The notes under the pieces were generated by a model. It worked only from the letters and a program-made list of their open reading frames with translations. It was not told the DNA's origin and made no database searches. DNA of 17,773 nucleotides, taken from positions 1-17,773 of the forward strand of contig CAUZJO010000101.1 of assembly GCA_963580245.1 (NCBI GenBank). Reading direction: 5' to 3'. Positions 1-6,489 of this stretch are shown here, one piece after another. The number at the start of each line of letters is the position of its first letter. Within the stretch, counting starts at the first letter, position 1. Source of the stretch: CAUZJO01 sp963580245. GTDB lineage: Bacteria > Sumerlaeota > Sumerlaeia > MVZB01. A program made the translations under genes and the position numbers.

Positions 1-81
1 TTTTTCATTATCTTTTGTTGCGTCTGGCGAAAATCACGAGTCGAAAACGGATGCCTCTGGTTCACCCGAGTTCAGCTCTGA

Positions 82-560
82 TCGGCTGGGCTGCTTGAGC
101 AGGGCTTTTTCAGGATCGACTATCTAAAGGACCGACTGCCGGCGGGCCAGCGCCCCCGGACCACCGCGCAATTGATCGACGTCACCCCCACGATCCTTGA
201 CCTGGTCGGCATCAGCGCGCCGGCCGGGCTCGACGGCGAAAGCCTGGCGCCATCCATGTTTGGGCCCGAGGATTACGCGCCCGACCGCCTTTCGATCGCG
301 AAACTCCATCGAGATTATCTGGACGCTCTTCAGCGCGGCGATTGGAAATTGATTCGCCAGGCCAGGAGCACCAAATCGCAGAAAGAACTCGAATTCGTGC
401 TCTACAACCTCGAGACCGACGCCCGTGAACAATTCGACGGTGGCCCAATGAGCACATTCGAGGCAGGGCGCTGGTGCAACATCTCAACCACTATCTCGTT
501 CGAATCCGGTCCGAGGAGGGCGCGCCGCGGGAATTCGCGGTTGACGAGATGGACGAGTAG
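82..560 (+). pseudogene. Sulfatase, C-terminal remnant (5'-truncated and frameshifted)
   Basis: The frame is open from 82 (in-frame TGA at 79-81). From about 130 it reads like the last part of a sulfatase of the alkaline-phosphatase superfamily: LPAGQRPRTTAQLIDVTPT, then LDLVGI, LDGESLAPSMF, GDWKLIRQ and LYNLETDAREQ, the usual order near the C-terminus. The N-terminal catalytic half with the formylglycine motif C/S-x-P-x-R is absent, and nothing sulfatase-like is seen before about 125. Near 441-447 (a CCC run) the frame breaks: the family-like ending (NEHIRGRALVQHLNHYL, stopping at TAG 558-560) continues in another frame, while the first frame runs on to 735 as nonsense. Such enzymes hydrolyse sulfate esters and are usually exported. 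This copy cannot make an active enzyme. The family is clear; whether the frameshift is real or a base-call error is not. Confidence 0.72.
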
Positions 561-588
561 ACGATCAAGAATCCAAAAAACAAGGTTA

Positions 589-717
589 TCAGGGTTGATC
601 GCCTCCACCGTCTTGGGCGGAGGCCAAAGTGCGCAGGCCAGCAAAGAGCAGCACGGCGAGCAACGAGAGCAGGCGCATGGAGCGGAAGCGCGTGGTGATA
701 CTGGAACGGGTCATCAT
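589..717 (-). CDS. Tiny secreted peptide ORF (42 aa, signal peptide)
   Basis: This short ORF is unrecognised. It starts with ATG at 717 and is preceded by a strong Shine-Dalgarno sequence (AAGGAG, 7 bases before the start). Residues 1-34 look like a signal peptide: a basic N-region with several Arg, the hydrophobic core LLSLLAVLLFAGL, then LASA before AQ, a good signal-peptidase I site. Cleavage would leave only about 9 residues, AQDGGGDQP. It lies 175 bp downstream of the J-domain gene on the same strand and converges with the sulfatase remnant. It may be a real micro-peptide or the surviving start of a longer exported-protein gene lost in the rearrangement that also truncated the sulfatase. 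An in-frame upstream ATG near 804 would add about 28 residues, but it has no ribosome binding site. Confidence rests on the SD and signal peptide only. Confidence 0.38.
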   Translation of the reverse strand: MMTRSSITTRFRSMRLLSLLAVLLFAGLRTLASAQDGGGDQP

Positions 718-892
718 CAGCTTTCTCCTTATTGACAAAGAACGGGTGTGCATCAACACTCCAGCAGCATTCAAGCAGCAAATTGCTTTTTTATCCATGT
801 GAAAACGTCCCTCGGCCGGGGCCTGGGTCGAATGCGCCGCATCCGACCCAACGAAATCGCGAGATCTTGGGCGTCTCAAGGATGCTTATCGG

Positions 893-1399
893 TCAATGGC
901 CAACCGGGCTTGATTCCACGGAGACGGGCCTCTCCGGCGCGCGCGAGGGGTCCTGGCGGAAGGCTGTCAGCCACACGCCATGGATGATGAAATAGAGCAA
1001 CACGGAGATCCCCAGGATGCACAGCGTTCGCCTGGCGCCCAGATTGGCGGTCTCGGCGTCCGCGGGTTCGGCTCGATCAAAGCCGGGGGTTGCCGAAGCG
1101 CCGGCATCATCGCTCATGGCCCGCGCGTCGCGCATCGCCCGGGCGCGGTCCGCAGGCCCATATGAGCGCAATGGGCCTTGATTGAGGAACGTGAAATCGT
1201 ATTCCATCCGTTTGGCGGGGTCGCTCAGGACCTCGTGGGCGGCGTTGACCTCCCGAAACCGTTCCTCCTTCTTGCGATCGCCGTCGTGGTGGTCGGGATG
1301 GTGGCGGCGGGCCAATTCGCGATAGGCCCGCTTGATTTGCTCAAAACCCGCGTCGACCGGCACGCCAAGGGTCTTGTAGTGGTTCTTGGACTTGCTCAC
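893..1399 (-). CDS. Membrane-anchored J-domain (DnaJ-like) protein
   Basis: 168 aa. Residues 6-70 form a J-domain: HYKTLGV at the start, the RAYRELARRHHPDHHDGD helix-loop with the HPD motif at 34-36, and the closing FREVNAAHEVLSDPAKRMEYD. J-domains stimulate the ATPase of Hsp70/DnaK and deliver clients. There is no Gly/Phe region, no CxxCxGxG zinc centre and no C-terminal substrate domain, so this is not DnaJ itself. A linker rich in Ala, Asp and Arg (about 75-120) leads to one hydrophobic helix (TLCILGISVLLYFIIHGVWL, 125-144), which should hold the J-domain at the inner membrane facing the cytoplasm. The GTG start at 1399 overlaps the stop of the HtpX-like gene as GTGA, implying translational coupling. 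By inference it recruits DnaK to the LemA/HtpX machinery. The J-domain is certain; the partner is inferred from context. Confidence 0.9.
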   Translation of the reverse strand: MSKSKNHYKTLGVPVDAGFEQIKRAYRELARRHHPDHHDGDRKKEERFREVNAAHEVLSDPAKRMEYDFTFLNQGPLRSYGPADRARAMRDARAMSDDAGASATPGFDRAEPADAETANLGARRTLCILGISVLLYFIIHGVWLTAFRQDPSRAPERPVSVESSPVGH

Positions 1400-2847
1400 G
1401 ACTCAATTTTAATCGTGCGTTGACAGCGGGGGCAACGGATATGCTCGGCCTGAAGAGCGGGGCTCAGTTGCACCTTATTTCCGCAGCGGCAGGCAAGAGA
1501 TTCCCACCCCTTGTGCGACTGCGGGCGGTAAACCTGCTCTGCTTCGCCTTCGGGGGCGGTCGGTTCTTCTTTGCCCTCGGCGGCGCGGGCGCGGTTGGCG
1601 GCCAGGGTCGTGGCCAGCGAGAGGTCGTGCATGCGCCCGCAACGCGGGCAGGGAATCTGTTTGCGCTTGAGGTCCGGGGGCGGCTTGATGCGGACGCCGC
1701 ACATGCACTTGAGGAACAACAGGCCGGCCATCCCGTCGACCAGATCGAGTGCCTCGCGCGCCCTCTCGATGGCGTCCTGCTTGGCTTTGGGTTCAGGCGT
1801 TGGTTCACGTACCACGACCGATTCGGTCTCCGAGGCCAGCGTGCGCGGACCGAGGCACGGCTTGCCCGCTCCGGTGACGCCACGATAAGCCGACTCATAC
1901 TCGGCATACCCCGCGCCGCCGGCCATCGAGCGCAGGACCGCGATCCGTTTATCCGTCGGCGGGTGGCTCGAGAACATGCCGGTGACCGACATCTTTTGCA
2001 GCGGATTCACGATGAACATCGGCGCCACCATGAGGTTCTTGGCTTTGGATTGGAGTTTGGCGCCCCCCCTGGCGATCTTCTCCAGCGCGCTGGCCAGACC
2101 CGCCGGGTAGCGCGTGAGGCGGGCCGCCGAGGCGTCGGCCAGGTATTCACGTTTGCGCGAGCAGGCGAAATAGAGCAGGCGGGCGAAAATTGGAGCCAGG
2201 AGGGCCAGGACGAGCGCGAGGATGAGCAGAACGGCCTGGCCCTGTCCCCTGCCTCCCCCCCCGTCCGATGAACGGCGGCGTCCCCCACGCGAGCCTCCGT
2301 GAACCATCCCGCGCAGAAAGATTTCCGAGACCAGCGAGATGGAGCCCACCAAGACCGCCGCGGTTGTCATGAATCGAATGTCGAGATTGACGATGTGACC
2401 GATCTCATGGGCGACGACGCCTTGGAGTTCATCGCGGCCCAGCCGGCGCATCAGGCCCGAGGTCACCACCACCGAGCCCTTCTCCGGCGTGCGGCCGACG
2501 GCGAAGGCGTTGACGGCGTCGCTATCGATGACGAAAACGCGGGGAACCGAAGGCAGGCCGGCCGCCAGCGTCATCTCCTCCACGACGTTCCACAGGCGCG
2601 GGGCGTCCTGCTTTTCGATGCGCCGGGCGCCCATGCTCGCCAGGACCATCAAGTCGCCGCGATAGTACGCCGCCACCAACATGATGAGCCAGATCACCGC
2701 CGCGACCAGCGCCCCGATCGCCGCGCCCTCTTGGGGCCGGGGCGTCATCGAGCCCCCGACGGCCGCGCCCAAGGCCACCAACAGCAGCGCCATCAGTGCC
2801 AGCAAGACGCGGGAGCGGCGCTTATTGGCGGTGATCGCTTCCCACAT
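1396..2847 (-). CDS. htpX: HtpX-like M48 membrane metalloprotease with two C-terminal zinc ribbons
   Basis: 483 aa, against about 290 for ordinary HtpX. Transmembrane helices are seen at about 13-33 and 43-61. The protease domain has the zinc motif HEIGH (147-151), the third zinc ligand in REYLADA (Glu234) and the substrate-groove HPPT (295-298). A Gly/Arg-rich cytoplasmic loop (about 184-204) precedes further hydrophobic helices (205-228). HtpX proteases cleave misfolded or damaged inner-membrane proteins. The unusual part is the C-terminal 110 residues: two zinc ribbons of the form CxC...CxxC (Cys381/383/400/403 and Cys453/455/472/475), joined by an Ala/Glu-rich linker. It starts 5 bp after lemA and overlaps the J-domain gene by 4 bp. 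LemA-HtpX pairs are common in bacteria, which supports the assignment. The ribbons may bind clients or sense zinc or redox state; that is inference. Confidence 0.93.
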   Translation of the reverse strand: MWEAITANKRRSRVLLALMALLLVALGAAVGGSMTPRPQEGAAIGALVAAVIWLIMLVAAYYRGDLMVLASMGARRIEKQDAPRLWNVVEEMTLAAGLPSVPRVFVIDSDAVNAFAVGRTPEKGSVVVTSGLMRRLGRDELQGVVAHEIGHIVNLDIRFMTTAAVLVGSISLVSEIFLRGMVHGGSRGGRRRSSDGGGGRGQGQAVLLILALVLALLAPIFARLLYFACSRKREYLADASAARLTRYPAGLASALEKIARGGAKLQSKAKNLMVAPMFIVNPLQKMSVTGMFSSHPPTDKRIAVLRSMAGGAGYAEYESAYRGVTGAGKPCLGPRTLASETESVVVREPTPEPKAKQDAIERAREALDLVDGMAGLLFLKCMCGVRIKPPPDLKRKQIPCPRCGRMHDLSLATTLAANRARAAEGKEEPTAPEGEAEQVYRPQSHKGWESLACRCGNKVQLSPALQAEHIRCPRCQRTIKIES

Positions 2848-2852
2848 GGCGT

Positions 2853-3419
2853 TTAGAACTTAACCTGAGGGGCATCGCGTTGGGCCTTGTCGACCAGCTC
2901 GAAGAACTCGGCCTGCTGGAAGTTGAACATGCCCGCGATCACGTTGCTGGGGATGCTCTGGCAGCGGGTATTGTAGAGCATGACCTGCTCGTTGTAGAAC
3001 TGGCGCGAGAAACCAATCTTGTTCTCGGTCGAGGTCAGCTCTTCCTGCAGCGCCAGGAAGTTCTGGTTGGCTTTGAGGTCGGGGTATTGCTCGACCAGCA
3101 GCATCAGCCGCCCCAGCGACCCACCCAGCGCCGATTCGGCCTGGGCCTGTTGTCCAACCCCGCTGGCCGACACCGCCGCCGTGCGCGCCTGGATCACCGC
3201 CTCCAGCGTCGACTTCTCGTGGCCGACGTAGCCCTTGACCGTCTCGACCAGGTTGGGGATCAGGTCGTGGCGGCGCTTGAGCTGAACGTCAATTTGCGCC
3301 CACCCCTCCTTGACGCGATTGCGCAGGCGCACCAAGCCGTTGTAGGCGCCGACGAACCACATGATCAGAATGACCAGGACCACCAAGAAGACAATCAGGG
3401 CAATGAGAGATGGGGCCAT
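2853..3419 (-). CDS. lemA: LemA family protein
   Basis: 188 aa. One N-terminal transmembrane helix (about 4-25) is followed by the diagnostic LemA core: YNGLVRLRNRVKEGWAQIDV, then QLKRRHDLIPNLVETVKGY, then a long helical body with LGRLMLLVEQYPDLKANQNF and EELTSTENKIGFSRQFYNE. It ends with the typical IPSNVIAGMF and FELVDKAQRDAPQVKF. LemA proteins are coiled helical membrane proteins of uncertain biochemical role that co-occur with HtpX proteases and TPM/YgcG-type proteins, so a structural role in membrane quality control is the usual suggestion. The ATG start at 3419 follows the TGA of the zinc-ribbon gene after one base, and its stop is 5 bp before htpX, so all three are almost certainly one transcript. 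The family call is secure. Confidence 0.96.
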   Translation of the reverse strand: MAPSLIALIVFLVVLVILIMWFVGAYNGLVRLRNRVKEGWAQIDVQLKRRHDLIPNLVETVKGYVGHEKSTLEAVIQARTAAVSASGVGQQAQAESALGGSLGRLMLLVEQYPDLKANQNFLALQEELTSTENKIGFSRQFYNEQVMLYNTRCQSIPSNVIAGMFNFQQAEFFELVDKAQRDAPQVKF

Positions 3420-3420
3420 T

Positions 3421-3831
3421 TCAGTTTCCTTTCAGTTGCGATTGGGGATCGCATTGATAGAGATCGCTGAAGAAGCGCGCGACCGCGCCGGCCTCGCCTT
3501 CGTGGAAGTTCTGCACCAACCCGCGCAATTCGCCGCGATCAAACCACAGGCCATCACCCAGCGGGCAGCGTTCAAGACTGACCGGCGTCTCGCGGCCGAT
3601 GCGAACTTGTTCCATCTTGCGCGCGCAGCGCGGGCAACGGCGTCTGGGGTCGGTGGGACCTTTCGCCTGTTCGATCGCCTCGGTCAGGGGGCCGGAATCG
3701 ACATCGCCCAACTCGCAAATCTGTTCGATCTCGCCGCTATCGAGCCACGTTCCACCGCAACTCAGGCAGCGATCGATCTCGACCCCGTCAAACTCATAAG
3801 CGATCATCGGTTCGCCGCATTCTGGACACAT
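3421..3831 (-). CDS. Small protein with two zf-TFIIB-type zinc ribbons
   Basis: 136 aa from the ATG at 3831, chosen because GGGAGGG lies 6 bases before it; TTG and GTG triplets a few codons upstream fit that SD less well. Ribbon 1 is MCPECGEPM...DRCLSCGGTWLDSGEIE (Cys2, 5, 22, 25), matching the zf-TFIIB family (CPxC...CxxCxGxWLDxGEL). Ribbon 2 (Cys66, Cys69, Cys89) ends CPLGDGLWFDRGEL, where the expected fourth Cys at 92 is Gly, so it may bind zinc incompletely. No enzyme or DNA-binding domain is visible and the protein looks cytoplasmic. It leads the LemA/HtpX/J-domain unit (one base before lemA). Proteins of this family are often called transcription-factor-like, but here an adaptor or zinc-dependent regulator for the operon partners is equally plausible. 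Exact role unknown. Confidence 0.87.
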   Translation of the reverse strand: MCPECGEPMIAYEFDGVEIDRCLSCGGTWLDSGEIEQICELGDVDSGPLTEAIEQAKGPTDPRRRCPRCARKMEQVRIGRETPVSLERCPLGDGLWFDRGELRGLVQNFHEGEAGAVARFFSDLYQCDPQSQLKGN

Positions 3832-3878
3832 CACAAGCCCTCCCGCGCACAAACGGATCCGAATCGCGGTTCATTCCA

Positions 3879-4521
3879 TCACTCGTAAACCATCCCGTAA
3901 AGGGCATTGTTCTCGAATTCCTCGTTGGAGAAGACAAACAGATCGCCGAAGGATACGGCGCCGTTGCTGGGATCATAGAACTGCGGCGCGCCCCAGATCG
4001 TCGCCGAGTTCGTGTCGGGCCCCGCCGAGAGGACCCCGAATTGCGCCCCCTCGCTACGTTGATGCCAAATTTGGGGGAATCGTGAAGCCCTCGTAGTCAG
4101 GATGGCGCGTGACGATCGAGCCAATGCTCCAGCGCGCGAATAGGAGGTCGTTGATGTAAAGGTAGGTCAGGTTCTCCGGTTCATCGCTGACCATCCCCCA
4201 CAGGGTCTGGACCTCGCCATCGGCAAAAGGATTGGCGGGCAGGGACTCGATGTAGGCATCCGGCGTCGTCAGACTGCTCGGCACGAATCCCCACCAGTGG
4301 AGCCTGCCGGGGATGGGCGGATTGGGTTGGGGGAGCGAGCCGTTATCGAGCTGATAGGCCTTGATCGCGGTTTGCAGCCGCCGCAGGTCATTCATCGCCT
4401 GGGTCACGTCCTGCTCCAGACCCGTTGGCGATGGCCCGTCGCCATGAACGGCCTTGAGCCCAGTCGCAATCACCGGGACCACAATCAACAACAAGACAAG
4501 GGGCCAAGCAGCGCGTCGCAT
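3879..4521 (-). pseudogene. Pseudopilin-like (GspG-type) protein gene with a -1/+1 frame break
   Basis: Two adjacent frames together encode one protein. The first (from ATG 4521) has a membrane anchor (WPLVLLLIVVPVIATGL), then TQAMNDLRRLQTAIKAYQLD and PYIESLP-like residues typical of the GspG helix and loop (DAYIESLPANPFADG). It stops after IPPNLAST. The second frame continues the fold: RSEGAQFGVLSAGPDTNSA, then YDPSNGAVSFGDLFVF, to the stop at 3879. The break maps to a run of five G on the plus strand (4073-4077); with four, the reading joins smoothly as TIPQIWHQRSEGAQ, giving about 213 aa. The usual class III prepilin leader (G-F-T/S-L-x-E) is missing, so it may be a membrane-anchored relative and not an assembled pseudopilin. 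It lies 47 bp upstream of the zinc-ribbon gene. Real pseudogene or assembly error: undecided. Confidence 0.62.
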
Positions 4522-4529
4522 CGCGCCCT

Positions 4530-4556
4530 ACTATAACACCGCTCTCGCCCATTCAA
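4530..4556 (-). promoter_or_regulatory. Possible sigma70-type promoter for the pseudopilin-led unit
   Basis: On the minus strand TTGAAT (4551-4556) is followed after 15 bases by TATAGT (4530-4535), 8 bases before the ATG at 4521. The transcript would be leaderless or nearly so. The -10 is good, but the spacing is short and the -35 weak, so this is only a candidate. Confidence 0.25.
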
Positions 4557-4656
4557 AGCAACAAACCTGGATATCTTTCATTGATGGTCGCATCTCACAA
4601 ATCCTCGAGATCCACCCTTGACTGATCGCGTATGTTCCCGCATCCGCCGGAATGCC

Positions 4657-6156
4657 TTAAGCGTTTTCAAGCCTCTTGCCCAGTAGGACCGATCCGCCCG
4701 CGGCCACGATCAAGTTAGCGGCGACTCCCCACAATCCCGGATGGATGTCATACAGTCGCGAGTATCCACACACAACCAGCCCCACCGCAATGATCAGACC
4801 CACGACCAGACCCGCCAGCGTCGGTCCCGCGCGTAGGCCGCGCCAATGGATGCCCAGGATGAAGCCCGGCGCCAGTTGGACGAGCAGGTCGAACTTGCGA
4901 TCGAGGAGCCTCATCAACGTGGTCTCGCGAAGGAGAATGGCGAGCAGGACTAGCACGGCCAGCAAGGCCCAGGAGGTGCGCTTGCCCAAACGCGTCAGCT
5001 CGGCCTGGCCGGCGCTCGGCTTGATGAACTGGGCGTAGATGTCTTTGGTCAGCATCGAGGAGATGGATAGTAGGGCGGAATCGGCGGTAGACATGATCGC
5101 CGCCAACACGCCGGCGAACAGGATCACGACCAGCCAATAGCCGAAGAGCGACCCGGCCTGGATCTGGCGGCAGACGACCATCAACACGCGGTCGCTCGCG
5201 GCGCCCTCCAGGCCCGGCACGTGGGCGGCGGCGGTGACGCCGACGATGAGCGCCACAAGCGTCGTCGTCAACGGCAGGAAGGCCATCACGCCCAGACTCA
5301 GCCTCAGCGACCGGCCCGAGCGCGCCGCGTAGATGCGTTGGATCGCTTGGGGATACAGCGCTCCACCGATGCCGACTATCAGGATGTAACTGAACCACTC
5401 GCGGCAGCGCGCGGCGGGCGGCGGCAGGGCCTTGGCTTTGGCCGCGTCGGCGCCTTGCAGCAAGCCATCTGCATCCAACAGGCGGGCCGTCGACTCGCCA
5501 AGAGATCCAAAATGGTCGAACACCAGCCACAGCAACACGAAGAAGCCGGTAAAGAGAATCCCGCCCTGAATGGCGTCGGTCCAGGCGACCGCGCGCAGGC
5601 CGCCCATGCTCTCATAGATCCCCATGATCAAGGCCAGAAAGATCACGCCGAAAAGGTAAGCCTTGAACGGGTCCGCACCCGACAGGCCCTCCATCGCGCG
5701 ACCCAACGCCATTAGCTGCGCGAGTAGATAATTGCTCAACGCAACCACCATCACCAGCGAGGCGATCACGTTGAGCCCGGGCGAGCGGAAGCGGTGGTTC
5801 AGGTAATCGGTCGGGGTGATGAATCCCCGAGCGCGGGCCAGGCGATAGAGCTGCGGCGCGAAGAGCAGGTAGAAGACGATGATCGCCGTCATGAAATGCA
5901 GCGACATCACCCACGCATAGCCGATCCGGTAGGTCTTGCCGGTGAAGCCCAGCAGCGTATTGCCGCTGTATTGCGTGGCGTAGAGCGTCAAGACCAGGAC
6001 CAGGAACCCAAACCCGCGTCCGGCCAGGTAGAAGTCTCTGAGAGAGTCCTCGGCGCGCGCGCGATAACCAATCCAGCCCAGCACGAGCAACGACGCCACG
6101 TAGAGCCCAATCACGACCCAGGCACCCGGCCCAAACGGCAGCAACCCCTCGTTCAC
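4657..6156 (-). CDS. Sodium:solute symporter (SSS / SLC5 family)
   Basis: 499 aa, the normal length, and hydrophobic throughout with about 13 predicted helices. Family marks include the N-terminal DSLRDFYLAGRGFG, the helix-2 segment YATQYSGNTLLGFTGKTY, GGLRAVAWTDAIQGGILFTG (the conserved SSS segment with the W-T-D-x-x-Q core), and ILFAGVLAAIMSTADSALLS, which carries the Na+-site Ser/Thr residues. Such proteins use the inward Na+ gradient to import sugars, amino acids, organic anions or pantothenate; the substrate cannot be read from sequence. The GTG start at 6156 overlaps the stop of the upstream 83-residue membrane protein as GTGA, so the two are probably made together. This resembles bacterial SSS carriers encoded with a small DUF3311- or DUF997-type partner. 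Family certain, substrate unknown. Confidence 0.95.
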   Translation of the reverse strand: MNEGLLPFGPGAWVVIGLYVASLLVLGWIGYRARAEDSLRDFYLAGRGFGFLVLVLTLYATQYSGNTLLGFTGKTYRIGYAWVMSLHFMTAIIVFYLLFAPQLYRLARARGFITPTDYLNHRFRSPGLNVIASLVMVVALSNYLLAQLMALGRAMEGLSGADPFKAYLFGVIFLALIMGIYESMGGLRAVAWTDAIQGGILFTGFFVLLWLVFDHFGSLGESTARLLDADGLLQGADAAKAKALPPPAARCREWFSYILIVGIGGALYPQAIQRIYAARSGRSLRLSLGVMAFLPLTTTLVALIVGVTAAAHVPGLEGAASDRVLMVVCRQIQAGSLFGYWLVVILFAGVLAAIMSTADSALLSISSMLTKDIYAQFIKPSAGQAELTRLGKRTSWALLAVLVLLAILLRETTLMRLLDRKFDLLVQLAPGFILGIHWRGLRAGPTLAGLVVGLIIAVGLVVCGYSRLYDIHPGLWGVAANLIVAAGGSVLLGKRLENA

Positions 6157-6404
6157 GGGCGGTCCTCGTTCTCACTGGATTCGTCCTCGGCCTGCCAGGC
6201 GTTGCGCAAGAGCCAGGCGGTCAACACCGAAGCCGCCGCCGAAGCCGCGACGGCCACCGCGACCCAAACCGGCAACCCCAGCACCATCGCCTGGTCGCCC
6301 TGGGGCCAGTACCACGGGACGCCGATGGCCATCAGCGCACCGTATGCCGCCAAAACCGGCCATCTCACACGCGAGCGGGGCGGTTCTTCCGGTGATTCGA
6401 TCAT
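6153..6404 (-). CDS. Small two-helix membrane protein, probable partner of the SSS symporter (DUF3311-like)
   Basis: 83 aa with two hydrophobic helices (about 15-33 and 42-66), a basic N-terminus and an acidic tail (EDESSENEDRP). The signature VPWYWP, followed by LGLPVWV and an Ala/Val-rich second helix, resembles DUF3311-type proteins encoded next to SSS transporters. It starts at ATG 6404 without a clear Shine-Dalgarno and overlaps the symporter start by 4 bp (GTGA), which points to fixed co-production. By analogy with other SSS plus small-protein pairs, it may stabilise or tune the carrier. The assignment to DUF3311 is by eye. Confidence 0.8.
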   Translation of the reverse strand: MIESPEEPPRSRVRWPVLAAYGALMAIGVPWYWPQGDQAMVLGLPVWVAVAVAASAAASVLTAWLLRNAWQAEDESSENEDRP

Positions 6405-6489
6405 GATTGGTTGGGGTCGGCCGCCGGGGTCAATCCAAAGAGGCTGTGCCCGCGGGCGCGATCATGACGTATATGCAAAGGGTCGTCGC

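Noticed and set aside
91..110. Terminator-like CTGC-TTGA-GCAG followed by GGCTTTTT
   Set aside because: The stem is only 4 bp and there is no gene end before it in the window.
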